Shown: positions 48,832 through 61,900 of the stretch, piece after piece
How the letters are laid out: every line of letters starts with the position of its first letter
Numbering within the stretch: the first letter of the stretch is position 1
Source: Entonaema liquescens
Lineage: Eukaryota; Ascomycota; Sordariomycetes; Xylariales; Xylariaceae
Direction: 5' to 3'
Length of the DNA: 64,000 nucleotides
Assembly: GCA_902805475.1 (NCBI GenBank)
Contig: CADCSX010000001.1
Location: 1,798,001 to 1,862,000 of the forward strand
Notes under the pieces: generated by a model
Database searches by the model: none
What the model was told of the DNA's origin: nothing
What the model saw: the letters and a program-made list of their open reading frames with translations, nothing else
Position numbers and translations under genes: made by a program

Positions 48832-49560
48832 AATAGTTAATTTGTTGGTGACGAGACCCGGATAAGTGGGTTAGGAAGAAGAGACCGGATTCCGCAGTGT
48901 GACCATTACTATAAATTTGGGTCGATAACTTGAATGAAATGGAATAAGAGAGCCGTATTGTAACCTTAACGAAGGCCGCCGGGCTCAAGCCGGCTCAGGT
49001 AAATTTGTCTCGGAGGTGAGAATTGAAACCGGCCAACCACCTCAAGAGATAAATTGACGAGTCGTTAAATATAAGTAGAACGAAAGCGAAGTGTAGAAAA
49101 TACGGGAAAGCCGTGTAATATATACTACCACTAGGCAGAAGGTGTCAGGGAATGTGTTAGTCACCGGTTAGTTTGAGAGGTTGCCTTGTGAGTGGGCGGA
49201 TTGGAGAAGATGGTGGTCATGCCTGAGGTTCCCAACTGGGAAAGGTAACCCTCTGGGAACCTGGCAGAGCTCGTGAACGGACGCGCTATCTTGCAATAAA
49301 CCACTTAGTCTAAGTGCTTAGCCGTGGGAGGCTCAGACAAGAGCGAAGTTCAAGCTGATTTCCGCAAAGAGCATCACGCGTCTGAGATGGTGTGTGGATT
49401 TGATTTAAAGACTGGGCTGGTGGGTGGGGGTCACCAACAATGATAGAGCATAAGCCGGCTTTCTAAGACATCGAGGCCACCAACTCGAGTTTGGCTAGAT
49501 AGGCATCTGACAATGTTGTATACAGAAATCAGCCGAAACAACCGCAATTCAATTGCGTCC
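48832..49560. promoter_or_regulatory. Upstream region of the acidic RVxF protein gene
   Basis: About 730 bases upstream of the minus-strand gene at 48055-48831. It contains no coding sequence I can support and presumably includes that gene's promoter and leader. Confidence 0.4.
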
Positions 49561-52500
49561 GTACGCTGTGATTGCGACGTCTTGAGGCTGGTGCCCTTGT
49601 GATTTGATAATGCCGGAAGTTGATCGAATTGACTTGCGTCCGGATCAGCAAATACGTATGCATCGTACCTTGCATGAAGCTCGAATGAGGCACAAGCTCT
49701 TGAAGAACACGAGCTCATTTGATGTTGAAGATGCTACCTTGCTGGTTGTTGACCCGAGTTGTTATTTGAGTTGTGATTTCATACAGGACCTAGTTAAGCT
49801 ACGCGAGGTCGTACTAGACATTCGAGGCATGGTCATTGTAACTGTTCTTACTTGCACAAACACTCTAAAGTGATGAAGCTGAAGATAGTGCTTACAAGGG
49901 AGAACTCACCGTTTGTCTATGCACTCCACCACTGGATGTGTGCGAAATGTGATGGATCTTATTATTGATTGTCGAAGAGGTTTTGTTACGTTATTCGCCC
50001 GGCGCCCGGCGACTCAAGTGCGTACACCACCACCTTTGACTCCAAGGGATGGTTCGTAGGAGGGGTGACTATTCCTTGGTTTGGAGTAGCGCTAATACCC
50101 CAACACGAAAGTGGCGCTCATATTCCTACTCTAGGAACTGTATCAGATGACGAGATTTATCAACCAGAAGAGGGGAAATTGTCTCGACTATGGTAGCAGC
50201 ATAGTCGCAAATACACAACCATGATGGCATTTGAATACGACCACGGGCGATTCCGGAAAAGCGACTGGCGGTCATCTCCTCCCCATCGTTTCTCGATGAG
50301 GATCCATAGGAATACTCTTCCTTCGCCTGTTTTAAGACGGTCGATGTTGACGATAAGAATAATTAGGATGAGCCTTAAGGAAGCCCAACTTTTGACAGCT
50401 TCAAACTAGGATATTAGCTTGTAAGCTAACATGACTAAATTGGTCTCGGTGTGATTTGAACCTGTCTTTGCTAGTGCAGAATTGCCCTGAAAATTCCACG
50501 AGAACCTGGGTTTTATGACCTTCGGTCTCTTTGACACTCGTCCATGTGGTCTTAAGTATGGACCATATATGTAGAAAATCTGTCTCCACTATGAGTCATG
50601 ACGTCACCGAAGAGCCTACTGAGAAGTCAGTAAAAAATGAAGGGAAAGAAGAAAAGATAAAAAGTTAAGGAAGCTTAAGTTGATTTTAAGAGAATGATGA
50701 CTTTGAGGCGGAATTGTGAAACCGTGAGAATAGAATTGTTAGCTGCAAGTCCCTGCAGATCACCTCTTGACATGCATATCGTACAAGGTCGGTGGCACAT
50801 CAGGGAGGGATGCAAATTCAAATTACCGTAGAGCTTTGGCATAACTAGCGATAAGTTCGTTTAGATCTCGATTGTTGGTAGGGCTGAAAAGTTGGAATTG
50901 CGAAATTGGGTTGACAGGCGGGTCCTAGGCAAAATGGGGCTCGTGGTCTTTGCTGTGGCTTGAGGCCTGTGATCATTGAAGTATGTTCTGTGGCTTTGTA
51001 AGAGGTAGCTTATATAATCGAATAATCACGTGTGTCCCCTAGCCATGCCTTTACTACCTCTTATTAATCTATTTTGATCAATCACTTCTTTGAGGCTCAC
51101 AATTATTTTTAGATAACAATTATTCAGCCTCTCGCACGAGGATCCATAAGCCCTTCAAATGCTTTATTCTAGCGCAGATGTTAAATTCTCATCCGTACCA
51201 TTGCAGCTATTGATGTCTAACTAACCTGCCACTAACTTCTAAGCAATCCTGGGTACTCATGGAGAAGTCCTTCTCGCGTAGTATCATACTCAATCATATT
51301 TTAACGAAGTATGCTAAATATGCCTGAGAGATCGTCTGTAGTAATATAACGCATTCGACGCCTTCTGTGAGACTGTATACTACAGATATAAAGGCTATTA
51401 TATGATCATCAGTCTATAGTGTCAGACGTACCTTGTTGAATCTCACCCTATATTATGACAGGTCATCATGCGAATACCGCAATATATGGACAAGGGCGCC
51501 ATCTTACATTCACTGCCCAATGGGAAATTTGTCTCATTGCGATGTGTCCAGATCCTGAATGGCTAGAACTCCAGGATGCCGTTGGGTATGAACTGCCCCG
51601 GCAGATGCGAGTCAGTATCCCAGAAAGTTTCTTGATATGGCGCCCAAAGCCTCCGTCTCTCTTTTGATACTCCAATAAACCGAACGTAGTAATGAGCACT
51701 TCGAGATGTCTGATAGCCGTTATCGGCCATCCTATGTATGGCCAATCCGGTTATGTGGAGATGCTCAGGTGGGAATTGGCGCCTTATGATACCTGGAAGA
51801 TTGGACTTCGATCACTTCCTCGGTTTCGCTGACTGTAGACTCATGCCGGGCAACCGGTTACTGGGGCACTGTTTAAGGTAATCCTGGTACACATCTGAGC
51901 GATGGTATATGTGTCCCGAATCTATTCCTCACTGAGGAAACGGAAATCCTTCGTCTATCTGAACACCCTCAAGCGCCCTTACGAACGGAGGCTTAGGGAC
52001 CATAGAGTAAGTGTCAGAGATGCAGTTGTAGGCCATCAGCTGATTAAACGTCGAAATTAGCTGATGGCGATGTTCGCGTCTCCCTCTGATTTGTGGTTTT
52101 GACCGGGTAGTTTCTTTAAAGACCACGACATAGGGGGTTTACCATAGGTGTACCGTAGATCTAGAATATCTCGTTATTCCAAGATTCCCAATGACGTAAA
52201 TCGTCCATTCGGTCTCAGGAACATAACTGTCACTCGCTTCGCGCTCGGTTTATATAAAACAAGCCAGAAAACATGGTACGATACTGGTTAGCCGCTGTCC
52301 CCATTTCTGGCGAAAGAGTCTCGGACACTACCGCTTAGAGCCAGTTATTCCGATTCGGCAGTTTCCTTCGCCAATCTTGTCTGAATTACCCAAGGCCATT
52401 GACATCTATGAGCCGCCTTATTCCGACTGTCAGCATCGGGATTTCGGGGTTGGCGACCAGATGCCGAATCAGCTACGCACTGAAGCGCGAAGGTTTAGTA

Positions 52501-53480
52501 GTTGCGAATCGTCTCGTTGAGAACTCGGACGGGCCCTTTCTATATGCCGTCGAATTCACCTATCCTTTGTTGACGATTTGTGGTTACCAACTACATTGCT
52601 ATTTTGATAGTTGGGCGAGATGGCCTTCGAAATCCCCGATCAAATATATACGAAGCCGACAGTTCAAATGGTATCGAAGTTGTCCAACGCATTTTCTCCG
52701 AGGAAAGCTGATAAGCTGATCCAAAGATAGTGGCAATAAACTTACAGGTCGTACCCAGAGTTTCAGTATTGGCAACAAAGGCTCTTAGATACCATGTTGA
52801 ATGCGGTCTTACCGATGTCAGGGTCGAAGCTGGTAATTTTAGTGCTGAGGCGTGGCAGAGAGTTGTACAACATCAGTTGACATGTGTTCGCTCTCTTAAG
52901 GCTTTCCCTGGACCTTGGTATTGGAATACGATAAATCCCATCGGCTCACTTCGAGAGCAGTATTTCTGCGGCGTATCGGAATATTTAAGATTAGTCTGAA
53001 ATGTGTATCTTTGTGGCGCTGCGAGCCTTGATATTCTTGAGCTGTGACGTGAGAAAGCTCGCTAGTAATAGGAGCGGTGAGAATCCTGGAGATTTCCCGA
53101 TTGAGGAAGATGTCCCATCAGTCCAATCATATCTATTCAATTGCCAAGGACCCCTACTGGGCAGGCAACTTGAGATGCTGTCGTGGATGTTTTGCGGGCA
53201 ATACATATCACCAATCATTTTCGATAGAGTCAACGAATACAATTCCAGATTCTCACCGAAAAATCAAATCGCGTTTGCTGGTTGGATTATACAGTTATCA
53301 ACTTCGCAGACACGTTTCTACCCGTAACTATATACTGTACTGTAGAGAATCGCGCGTGAACTTTATAGTATTGTTTATACCACATTTCGTACATCCTGTT
53401 TCTCATTTGCTGAGCTGTGCTAGGCAGCGAAGAACATTTAATGGCCTAACTGTTGTTGGTATTTAGACAGCTCTAGTCCA
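49561..53480 (+). pseudogene. Cluster of coding-like fragments, probably decayed gene(s) of unknown family
   Basis: On the plus strand, short open stretches in different frames follow each other and look protein-like: 49604-49873 (LHEARMRHKLLKNTSSFDVE), 49969-50196 (SKGWFVGGVTIPWFGVALIP), 51455-51667, 52399-52719 (REGLVVANRLVENSDGPFLY), 52730-52999 and 53001-53327 (RQLEMLSWMFCGQYISPIIF). Upstream of 49969 the same frame reads SPFVYALHHWMCAKCDGSYY and then meets a single TGA. Many stops and frame changes separate the pieces, and no start, intron chain or known domain links them. They may derive from one or more old genes. No family could be assigned; residual intron-rich genes cannot be excluded. 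Confidence 0.3.
52032..52068. repeat. Inverted repeat with self-palindromic arms
   Basis: GCCATCAGCTGATT (52032-52045) and AATTAGCTGATGGC (52055-52068) form a 14-bp stem with one mismatch around a 9-base loop. The left arm itself contains the palindrome ATCAGCTGAT. Confidence 0.65.
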
Positions 53481-56400
53481 TGAGAGGATCATGCATCTAC
53501 CCGTTTACATCGACGGTAGAGGTTGTCACGCTGCATCGTGAACCTTGCACTTGCGTCAATGCTTTGCTGTATCGGTTGAGTGTCTATAGGTACTTCGTGG
53601 CTGGTGGTGGTAGCATCTTGTATCGAGCCGTGAGAGAGCCATGGCTGTTGCAGTACATGCATACATAGAAAGTGCGTAGAGTAAGTGACTCATAGCGTGT
53701 ATGCTACGTGATGGCTTCGTGATATCGTGATAGCACGATCTACGTCTGTCAGCTATGGTGGAGGGCCCATTGTTTTCGATAGCCGTTATCTGCTCTGGGG
53801 AAAAAGTGAGGGGTTTCCCATGTGGAAAAAACTGCTCACAAGATCATGACCAAGCCCCTCTACGGCGTAGAATTTTCGATTGAAACGTACCACCGTGAGG
53901 AAATGCTATGTACAGTATAGGGTTTATAAGTGGTCGATCCCTGAAGTATAGATCTATTTGTGCTGATGGAACTTGGTCTAGGTGGATGACATGCGTCGCT
54001 AACACCGTCTAAGACGGGAGATGTTCATGAAGAGAGAGGTCCAAAATACATTTAGAACCTATCTAGAGCCAATCAATGTGCATGTACTAGATGAAGATGA
54101 AATTTTGCCCCCTTCTTCGCCTTGCTTCGAAAGGATCGTCGTTTACACTAAAAGATTTTCCTCTACCCGAGGCATCGCATGGGCTCCGAGACTGCCCGTT
54201 TTCGCGATACCTAGAAATGGCAGTTGTCAATTAGGTATAGGTTGGTAGCTTATTTATCACTCATGTTTCTATAACTACCTAGGTTAGAATATCCGAGATG
54301 GTTTCCTATAGGAGTACCTGTAGATCTAACTCTGTATCAATGAATGAAACATTAAGTGGTACTTCAAATTATAAACCTCTCGCCACATAGAACCATCTGA
54401 GTACTCCCGTCCCTTTGAATGCACCAATCGCTATATATGTACTCGGCGATAAGATCTCGGTTCCTGGGTAAGGGCCACTGATGCTGGAGGCATTAGGTCG
54501 GGATCTATCTAGCCTTAAGAGCCCAGCGGTTTTCAACTTCATGCTCGATGGCGTAATGTTATCTTGATTTGGAAATGTTGCATTAAGAGTATACGTCCGG
54601 AGTCAAGAGACTACTTACATGCTGCAAGAACTTCACATGTACCCAAACAGCAGAAAGAGATGGAGAGAACAAGAACGCATACGATGAATCCTCCCACCGT
54701 GACGGACGAATACAATGTAATAGTTCAACTTCTTAACTTATGCAATGCACCCTAGCATCCTGCATATCGTGATCGGGCCAGTCCAATGGCATCTTAAGTT
54801 CATCGGTCCTTCAGAGTCGGAATGGCAGCGGTGGTGCGTTGGCGTGTTGGCAACCCCGTCTCTGCCTGCACCTCTTTACCTCTCTGCTTCTTTGCCATTT
54901 ACTTGCTGGCAAATAGTATTTCGCGAAGACGCACTAGATGGGCGCTCGTCGTCATCGTCACCATCTTCTTCACTGTTCGCTTGTCTCAGAAACGCCGGCC
55001 ATTCCCGTTTATTGCTTATTTCCAAAACTAGCGTTAAAGAGTAGTGAGAGTAAATCGAACTGGGAATAGTTCAACACGGAGACGATTCGCTAGTTGAAAA
55101 AAAAAAAAAAAAGCCCGCCCACCAATTTGCCTACCCTTTTCGCATTTTCCGGCGGCCCTATTGGTACCCAAAAGCGCGAGATATGCAATCGGGCATTAAA
55201 CTCGGCACCCGATTAGATGGATTAACAGCACCGCATCTTACCTCCGCCCAGTGGAATTCCTTGTTCTAGTTGTCCTGTTCGCCTCCAAGACGGACGTCTC
55301 TTTTTTTTTTTTTTTTTAATTCTGCTTCCTTCGCACGGGCTTTTCATTCCAATTACCGCCCACTAATTGCCCTAACGTCGCCACTGGACCAGTTGCAACG
55401 TCGATCTGGGGACAGCCACAACCAACGGAAGAACCATTGTGGGATAATATGATCTACACTTCCAGGATCCATTGGGCAGATTGGCGACATTGACCACTAA
55501 TACCAATCGATCCTTACAAGTCTCCCTACAAGGGAAAATTACAGGCCGGCAACTGCATTCGGCGCGCGGATTGTAAGCATTTACTAGAAAACGAGACGGC
55601 CGGACAAATCTCCAAGAATTGGAAGACAGGGGCGTCTTACCTCAAGACTTTATTATAAAGTCTTATAAGAGAGAATAAACGGTGGCCATTGGTTCGACGA
55701 GGCGGCAAGTCAATAGGCCATTATCGTTCAGGAACATCCTGATCGAGAGATATTTTTGTGGGCATCATTGTGGGATTCTCTGCCGCCTTGCGGGACTTTG
55801 ACCCACCGTTGGGTACCGCTGCCATCTATTTTTTTGATGGGAACGTTGAAAAAACTCCAAGGATTCTAAACTCCATACCGGGCTAGAAGTCTTCCTTCTG
55901 ACGAAAAAAAAAACCCAGGGGTGTGGCTTTGCGTGATAGACTGCCAAGCTTAGTTTGCCCATCCATTTTCTGCAAGCACTCAACGAGAAAAGAAACAGAG
56001 AGTGTTGTGTGGGCAAACGAAAGAGGCAATACAGAAATAAACGACAAGAAAAGAAAAAAAAAAAGAATTGTTCCCCAGTTTTTGACTATCGATATTACCG
56101 TATCGATAAAAACGTCGCAACCGGGACCCCTCGTTGCTGGTTGCTGGTTGCTGGTTGCTTGAAGGGACAACGGTCTTCCCTGTTGGATCCCACGGTGTTC
56201 GGTGCCACCCTAAAACCACGAGCCTGACCAAAAGAGACTGGAGTTACCAAGACTTACACATACTAGACATACGACATATACCGGTGGTCCAATACTTTTC
56301 TTTCCTCATCTCCCGTTCCTCTGTTGTCGTCATCTATCTTTTCTCATCAGCCATTACTATAGCTATCTCAGCTAAACTCCTTAACGCCAACAAGTTATAA

Positions 56401-57340
56401 GTGGAGAGTGAAAAGAGAAGAAGAGAAAAAAAAGACTATTTGTGCATCGGTCGGTGCAGGTGGTGTGGCTTTGCTCTTTCTCTTACTCCGTGTCTCTCCA
56501 CATTACACACATATATCTGCAGATATCCACCTGCCGACCTCCAGCGTACATATTCTGTACTACAGTATAATACGTGTACGTGTTGTATTGTATGTATAAG
56601 ACAGTACCTAACCACACAACTCACACTCACAGCCAATAGCCTGGGTGAGTGCGAAAACAGAGACAGGGCAGTCGCTGGCTGCATGTACCTACTTGCATAA
56701 CGAAGTACTTTACCCAAAAAGAAGGCGCCCCTTAAGTACCTACGAGTTTCTCCTCATCAACCCGGCAACACCCTTCCACTTCTCCGTTTTCCTTATGCAG
56801 CATCCCCGATTCTTGTTCATCTTCCAATAAAAATAATAAGGGAAGAAGAAGAAAAAAATAAGGAAGGGAAAAAAATACACAAGAAATAATAAATAGAAGG
56901 AAGGTTAAAAAAAAACAGTCGACACGCCTCCTTACCTACTGCGGGATATTGTGGTTCTTTAAACTGCAGCTTTCAGTCCAAGACCACATTTCTTTTCTCA
57001 AACTGATCAAGTTTTTACCTCCTTCAATCATATTAACCTGATCGACTCCATCCCGACTTTTCAGACGCTACAAGTCTCGACCGCAACGTCTGTTCGCAGG
57101 TCCCCACTTGAACCTGGCCCCATTCATCTAGCCTGTCTCCCATATTCTTACATACATACATACCACTTTTCCTTTCTAATTCCTCCAAAGGCACTCGTCC
57201 ACCCATTTATCAGCACTGTACGGCTAGTACATAGGACAACTGCCACGCATTCAGAAACCCACTTCGTTGGGTAGCAGGACAGCTCCGCCCATTCCTGATT
57301 CAGTGACTGGATTCACTTATCAGGCAGACAAGCCCTCGGC
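53481..57340. other. Gene-sparse region and long upstream region of the proline-rich protein gene
   Basis: No gene is supported. From about 54.8 kb the character changes to CT-rich, promoter-like DNA with an A-run at 55097-55112, a T-run at 55301-55317, purine-rich AAGAAAAGAAAAAAA blocks near 56045-56065 and 56400-56435, and (GGTTGCT)n at 56132-56159. The final 400 bases before the ATG at 57341 are CT-rich with CATACATACATAC, a typical fungal 5' leader. The 2.5 kb of promoter-like DNA suggests either a long regulatory region or an untranslated or noncoding transcript. Confidence 0.45.
56132..56159. repeat. (GGTTGCT)n heptanucleotide repeat
   Basis: Three perfect GGTTGCT units plus partial flanking copies. 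Confidence 0.9.
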
Positions 57341-58980
57341 ATGGCGAAGAAGTCAGCTCCCTCTGTTGCATACTTCGAGGAGGCGGACGACGACGGACAT
57401 ACTATCCCCGGCGTCGAACCTAAATACGCCCGCTCCACTGCTCCGAGCAGTCCTTCCAAAGAAAAACCTAATACCGGTAGATCACGAAAAGATTCGGCGA
57501 GAAGAGAAAGATCTCCTCCCCCTTCCTTCTCAGACTCTGACACCACCGAACCTCCCCACGTCTCCAAGAGAGATTCCAGACCTAGCAAAATGAAGGGAGA
57601 TAAGAAACGAGATCCTCTCGTCAAGCAGCAGCGTCCTGCTCCCCGCTCGCACAAGACTGCTCCTTCTGCCCCATCACGAATTTCCGATGAGTCGTCTTAT
57701 TACGGAATTCACCCTCAGCAAACAATTGCTGCATCCAGACCACGAGCTCGCACCAGGCCCGAGTCTTACTATGGTCAGCGTCCACCTCTGTCGACATCAG
57801 CGTACGCTCACCAACATCCACCGCCGCCGCACTCTGCGCATGTCGCTCCATCATTCCCACCTCCATGGCTAGGTGGACCACCGCCGCCGCCTCCAATGGC
57901 ACATGCACTGGTCCACCAACCTCTTCCTTCTCCTACATACTCGGAAATGAATCCCCCCAATCGAGATTTGGCATCCCGATTTCGTCGTCCTCAATCGGCA
58001 ATGGGATTTCAACCCCCGCCGCCGCCGCCGCCCGAGTACGAGCCATCCAAAGAGAAGGCTCTTACGAGGAGGACATCAGTATCGAGGAAGGTCAGCAAGA
58101 ACCACGATGACAGAGACCGGATGCCGCCCCCGCACGGCCGACTTCTACACAACCTCCTCGAGAACGATTAGTGTTCCGCCCCCCACCGCCCTCACACACA
58201 GCTTCAAGGAGGAAGTCTGTCGGGTTTGAAGACGACGACCTCATAGATGCCGATCCTGCTATGTATAAAGCTGTAGCACGACGTGAAGTAGAATACGGCT
58301 CTGGTGCGCTCCCCTCCCTTCCCCGACAGAGACACCAGAGCTTCGATGCAGAGTCGGTCTATGATGTCGACCCTGGCTACGACATTGAGACAGCATCACG
58401 TGGCCGACGAAACTCATTCTACAACTTCGAGGACAAGGTGCGTGACGCTTCTCGATATCAAGAAGACGTTAGCGGAGGAGGCGGCCCGCCATTGACTGCC
58501 GAGGCTTTACGTCGTGTCAAGAACGACGGCAGCAGCCGCTCAACTCGTAGCAGTGCCAGCCGTGACGAGAGCGACTATAAGCAATCAGCAACAACACGGA
58601 CGACGAGGTCGAGCAGTGCAGATGACGACATTACGATCAAGCTCCCTATGGGTGCTGTCATCGAAGTTGGAAATACCAAGATACATTGCAAGGACGGTGG
58701 CGACATCAACATTGGACGCGGGGATAGAACTTCACGCGCAGGAGGCAGCGATCCCCCGGCTTCTACCTACGGCGATGACCGAAAGAGTCGGGCGGATCGA
58801 TCAGTGGCGCGTACTCGGGCCAGTTCCCAGGCCGGATCGTACTCCCGTACACGCCATGCCCCGCCTCTTTATGCTCCCCCGTCTTCTTATCACTATGATG
58901 ACTACTATGGCCCTCAATACACGGCTCCCTACCTCGGTTACCGCCACGAGGATGATGATGATAGCGAGTATTCTTCTTAA
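57341..58980 (+). CDS. Proline-rich intrinsically disordered protein with a conserved C-terminal module, split by one frameshift
   Basis: As given, a 276-codon frame (57341-58171) begins MAKKSAPSVAYFEEADDDGH and runs into out-of-family sequence after DDRDRMPPP. A second frame, with no ATG start, carries on from ARPTSTQPPRERLVFRPPPP to 58980. One missing base in the C run 58127-58131 joins them into 546 residues. No intron with consistent phase can replace the frameshift. The protein is Pro-, Ser- and Arg-rich with polyproline tracts (PPPPPPPEYEP), then a basic/acidic tail. A compact segment at 58630-58716, ITIKLPMGAVIEVGNTKIHC then KDGGDINIG, has alternating hydrophobic residues and looks like a small folded beta module. 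Function is unknown; I know of no characterised homologue. Confidence 0.75.
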
Positions 58981-61900
58981 TACTAAACCGCTAAATTGAA
59001 AGAACTTTGAAATATACGCTTTGCTTTTGTTTTACTGGATAGCGATTTACCTACCTTTTTTTTGCCATTTACGCTTGGGCATTTGAATACATTATGCAAT
59101 CTTCCGACATTTTATCCTATCATATACCTTTCTGGTGGTCTGATTACTTGTTGCCTTAATGGGATTTCAGAAAACTATGGATACCCGAGAATGGATCATA
59201 AAAGGCCCGCGGAATGAAGCACAAGCATATGTTCCCTTGCCGGATTCTCAGCGGTTGGCGGATCTTTAACAATGTACACGAATCTATGAGTGGATGAGGT
59301 TGAACGATGGTCGGGTTATGGACTAGGGATTTATTTGGATAGTGAAAGGATGTTTAGGCGGTTGTGAGGCACATCCGATGAGCGTCAACTTGCGTTCTAA
59401 CCTCACACCCACCATATTCCTTTCAACTCATTCGGGAAATAGGGGACGATGTTCTATTTTTATCTTTATCTTTTTTTTTTTTATCTTCGCAGGAACTGGC
59501 CGGGCCATGCTGTTGTGCGATACCCTTTGCGCTTTTGAAGCCAAGCCATTCGCATTCACATGGCGTAAGAGTTGGACTGATAGATTTAATCCGCTGGGCA
59601 AAATGGAGTTCGCACTTCTGCTGTCAGCGGGACGTTTATGATTTTGCGGGCGGAAGGGGGGACGTTGCTGTCTTCCTTCGGCACGGTGTTATTTTCAATT
59701 GGATGGACGATGATCTCTAGGGGGCCAGGAGTTAGTTTGTACCACTGGGTGGCCTGGTCTTGCTGCCACAGGGGCTTTGGTGCGAGGAGCACAAGGACGG
59801 TCGATCCGCCTGGGCCCTCGTGGTATCTCGCATGGTCCGGAGTGTGACTAGCGGACGGCCGACACGAAGAGGGATTCGTCACGATCTCACGACCTGGGAT
59901 GGCTTTTGGGAACTTGGCCAGAGTGCCCATTAATTATTGATCTATGTATAGATACGTATGTATGTGGATGATTGCAAGGTAGCTTATGCGGGCCATGTTG
60001 GATATTCCCTTTTCTTTTTGCTTAATGAAGGAATTATGTCTTAAAGATTTCGTCACTTGTGCAGCTTTGACTAGTGTAACTACCTAATGTAATGGATGTA
60101 ATTGAGTGACAGATATGCCCCGTCCCGCCGTGCGTAAGGGACTGACGACACCATCGTGCCACAAGGGAGTCGTCCATACTCGGTAAGCCCATCATCTCGA
60201 AGCTCCCGCGGAATGGAGGTTGGCAGGGTTTCCCCGTTTTCCCCACGCAGATTGTGCCACGTCTTTTTGCGTCTACATATGTAATGTATGTACTTGATTA
60301 TATATATGTGTGTATGTATATATGTTAGCCAGTCAGCTACTCCGGGCGATATTAGCTTGAGGTATTATTGTCGTCCGACAATGATACGTGGAAATGGCGC
60401 CTTATCGAAAGCGGCAGCTAGTCGCACGAGTGTTATTACGATCGGTGGGCGAATGACGAGTGGCTGACATAGGTACCTACCTTACTTACATGGAGGGAGG
60501 AGATGGTGGTAGTGGTGGTAGATAGGGGACTTTTTGACTGACTTATCGGCCTTGTCGGTCCAAAGGGATTTTGTGTGGGATTGGGGCTGGCTCGTTTCAT
60601 GTTCCTCTGTTCGGGTTGAGGAGATGCAACGCTGACTTAGCTATGTCGATCTCAAGCTCGGGGGTTTTACTCGTTCACGAAGATACCAAGGTAAGGTAGA
60701 GATAGATACTGTAGATAGGTATGTATGCATGAAGTGCTTGGGTAGAATAGAAGTCTTGGTTGTATATGCGTTCTTACCGAAGGACCTATAGGATGACTGG
60801 GGTAAACTGGCGTTTATGGGGGAGTCTGACAGGATTCAAGCTTTCTAGATGGGGGAATAGGGAGTTGGGAGAGTTGGGTGTAGTATTAGGGTATCAAGAG
60901 GTATCTTCTTTACCCCTTACGCAAAACGGAATTCTTCTAATGAACACCGTAATGGAATTCCGTATGATCTACAAAAGGGCCTTGAAATAACGACCGAAAA
61001 AGGGAACGTTCTCTAACACCTATCATGCTGTAAGTCCAAAAGCGAATTGATAATTATAGCTGAGAAGAACCAGACCTAGCTGGCCGCCGGTTCCGAGCTC
61101 CTGGGACAAAGTCCAGGTTAGTGGTATCGTGGTATCAGGATTCAGCGCTTAGAGACGACGATGATGCTATGCTATATGCTATGCTATGTTATGCTGTGCC
61201 TCTTACCAAAGTCGATCGACTGATTCCTACTTATCGATTAGCCTGATGTTGCTGCTACTGTTTCTCCCTTGGCTCAGGAGAATCCGAAACGTGACGTCTC
61301 TCCCTTTCTCATTGCCGTACTTAGAGCTTACTACTATGATAATACGTACATGTCATACAATTGCACTACATTAACAGCCTAATAGCGAAGAGGGACTGCG
61401 GGCCGTAATAAGCTTATTCGCTGACGCCTCTTTCGAGCGGCTAGCGAGACCGATTGGGTTTTAGCAGAGGGAGTACGGAGAGATTCGGGGGTCTTTAATA
61501 TTCGCATGAACTAGACCCTTTAATCTATTCCAGCCCGTACGGTTGGTAGCTGACTCGGGCGCTAACGAGGTTGGTACCTTTCGACGAAGCAGTCGGCAAA
61601 GAAATTCACCAATTAAAAGTCTGAGTTGTTTCCGTATAGTTGTTGTATGTAGTTGCAATAGGGACGTATGGATATCACCTAAGAGAGAGGCACGCACGAA
61701 TAAGCATTGGGTGAATTTCAGCTCCGTTGCGATCGGCTTGGCTTGGGACTTCAAGCTTAAATGACCTGACAAGGCCTAAAGTACATAAGTACATAAGACA
61801 AACTGACAAATTACCCCACTATCCTCTTTGGGATAAATAGGTAGGTACAGAGGTACTTAAAAGACTTAGAGTGGGCTGTGGTCAATGCACTTATCGATAA

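Noticed and set aside
50400..50480. tRNA B-box-like GGTTCAAATC on the minus strand
   Set aside because: The flanking bases cannot form the T stem and no acceptor stem or anticodon arm can be placed.
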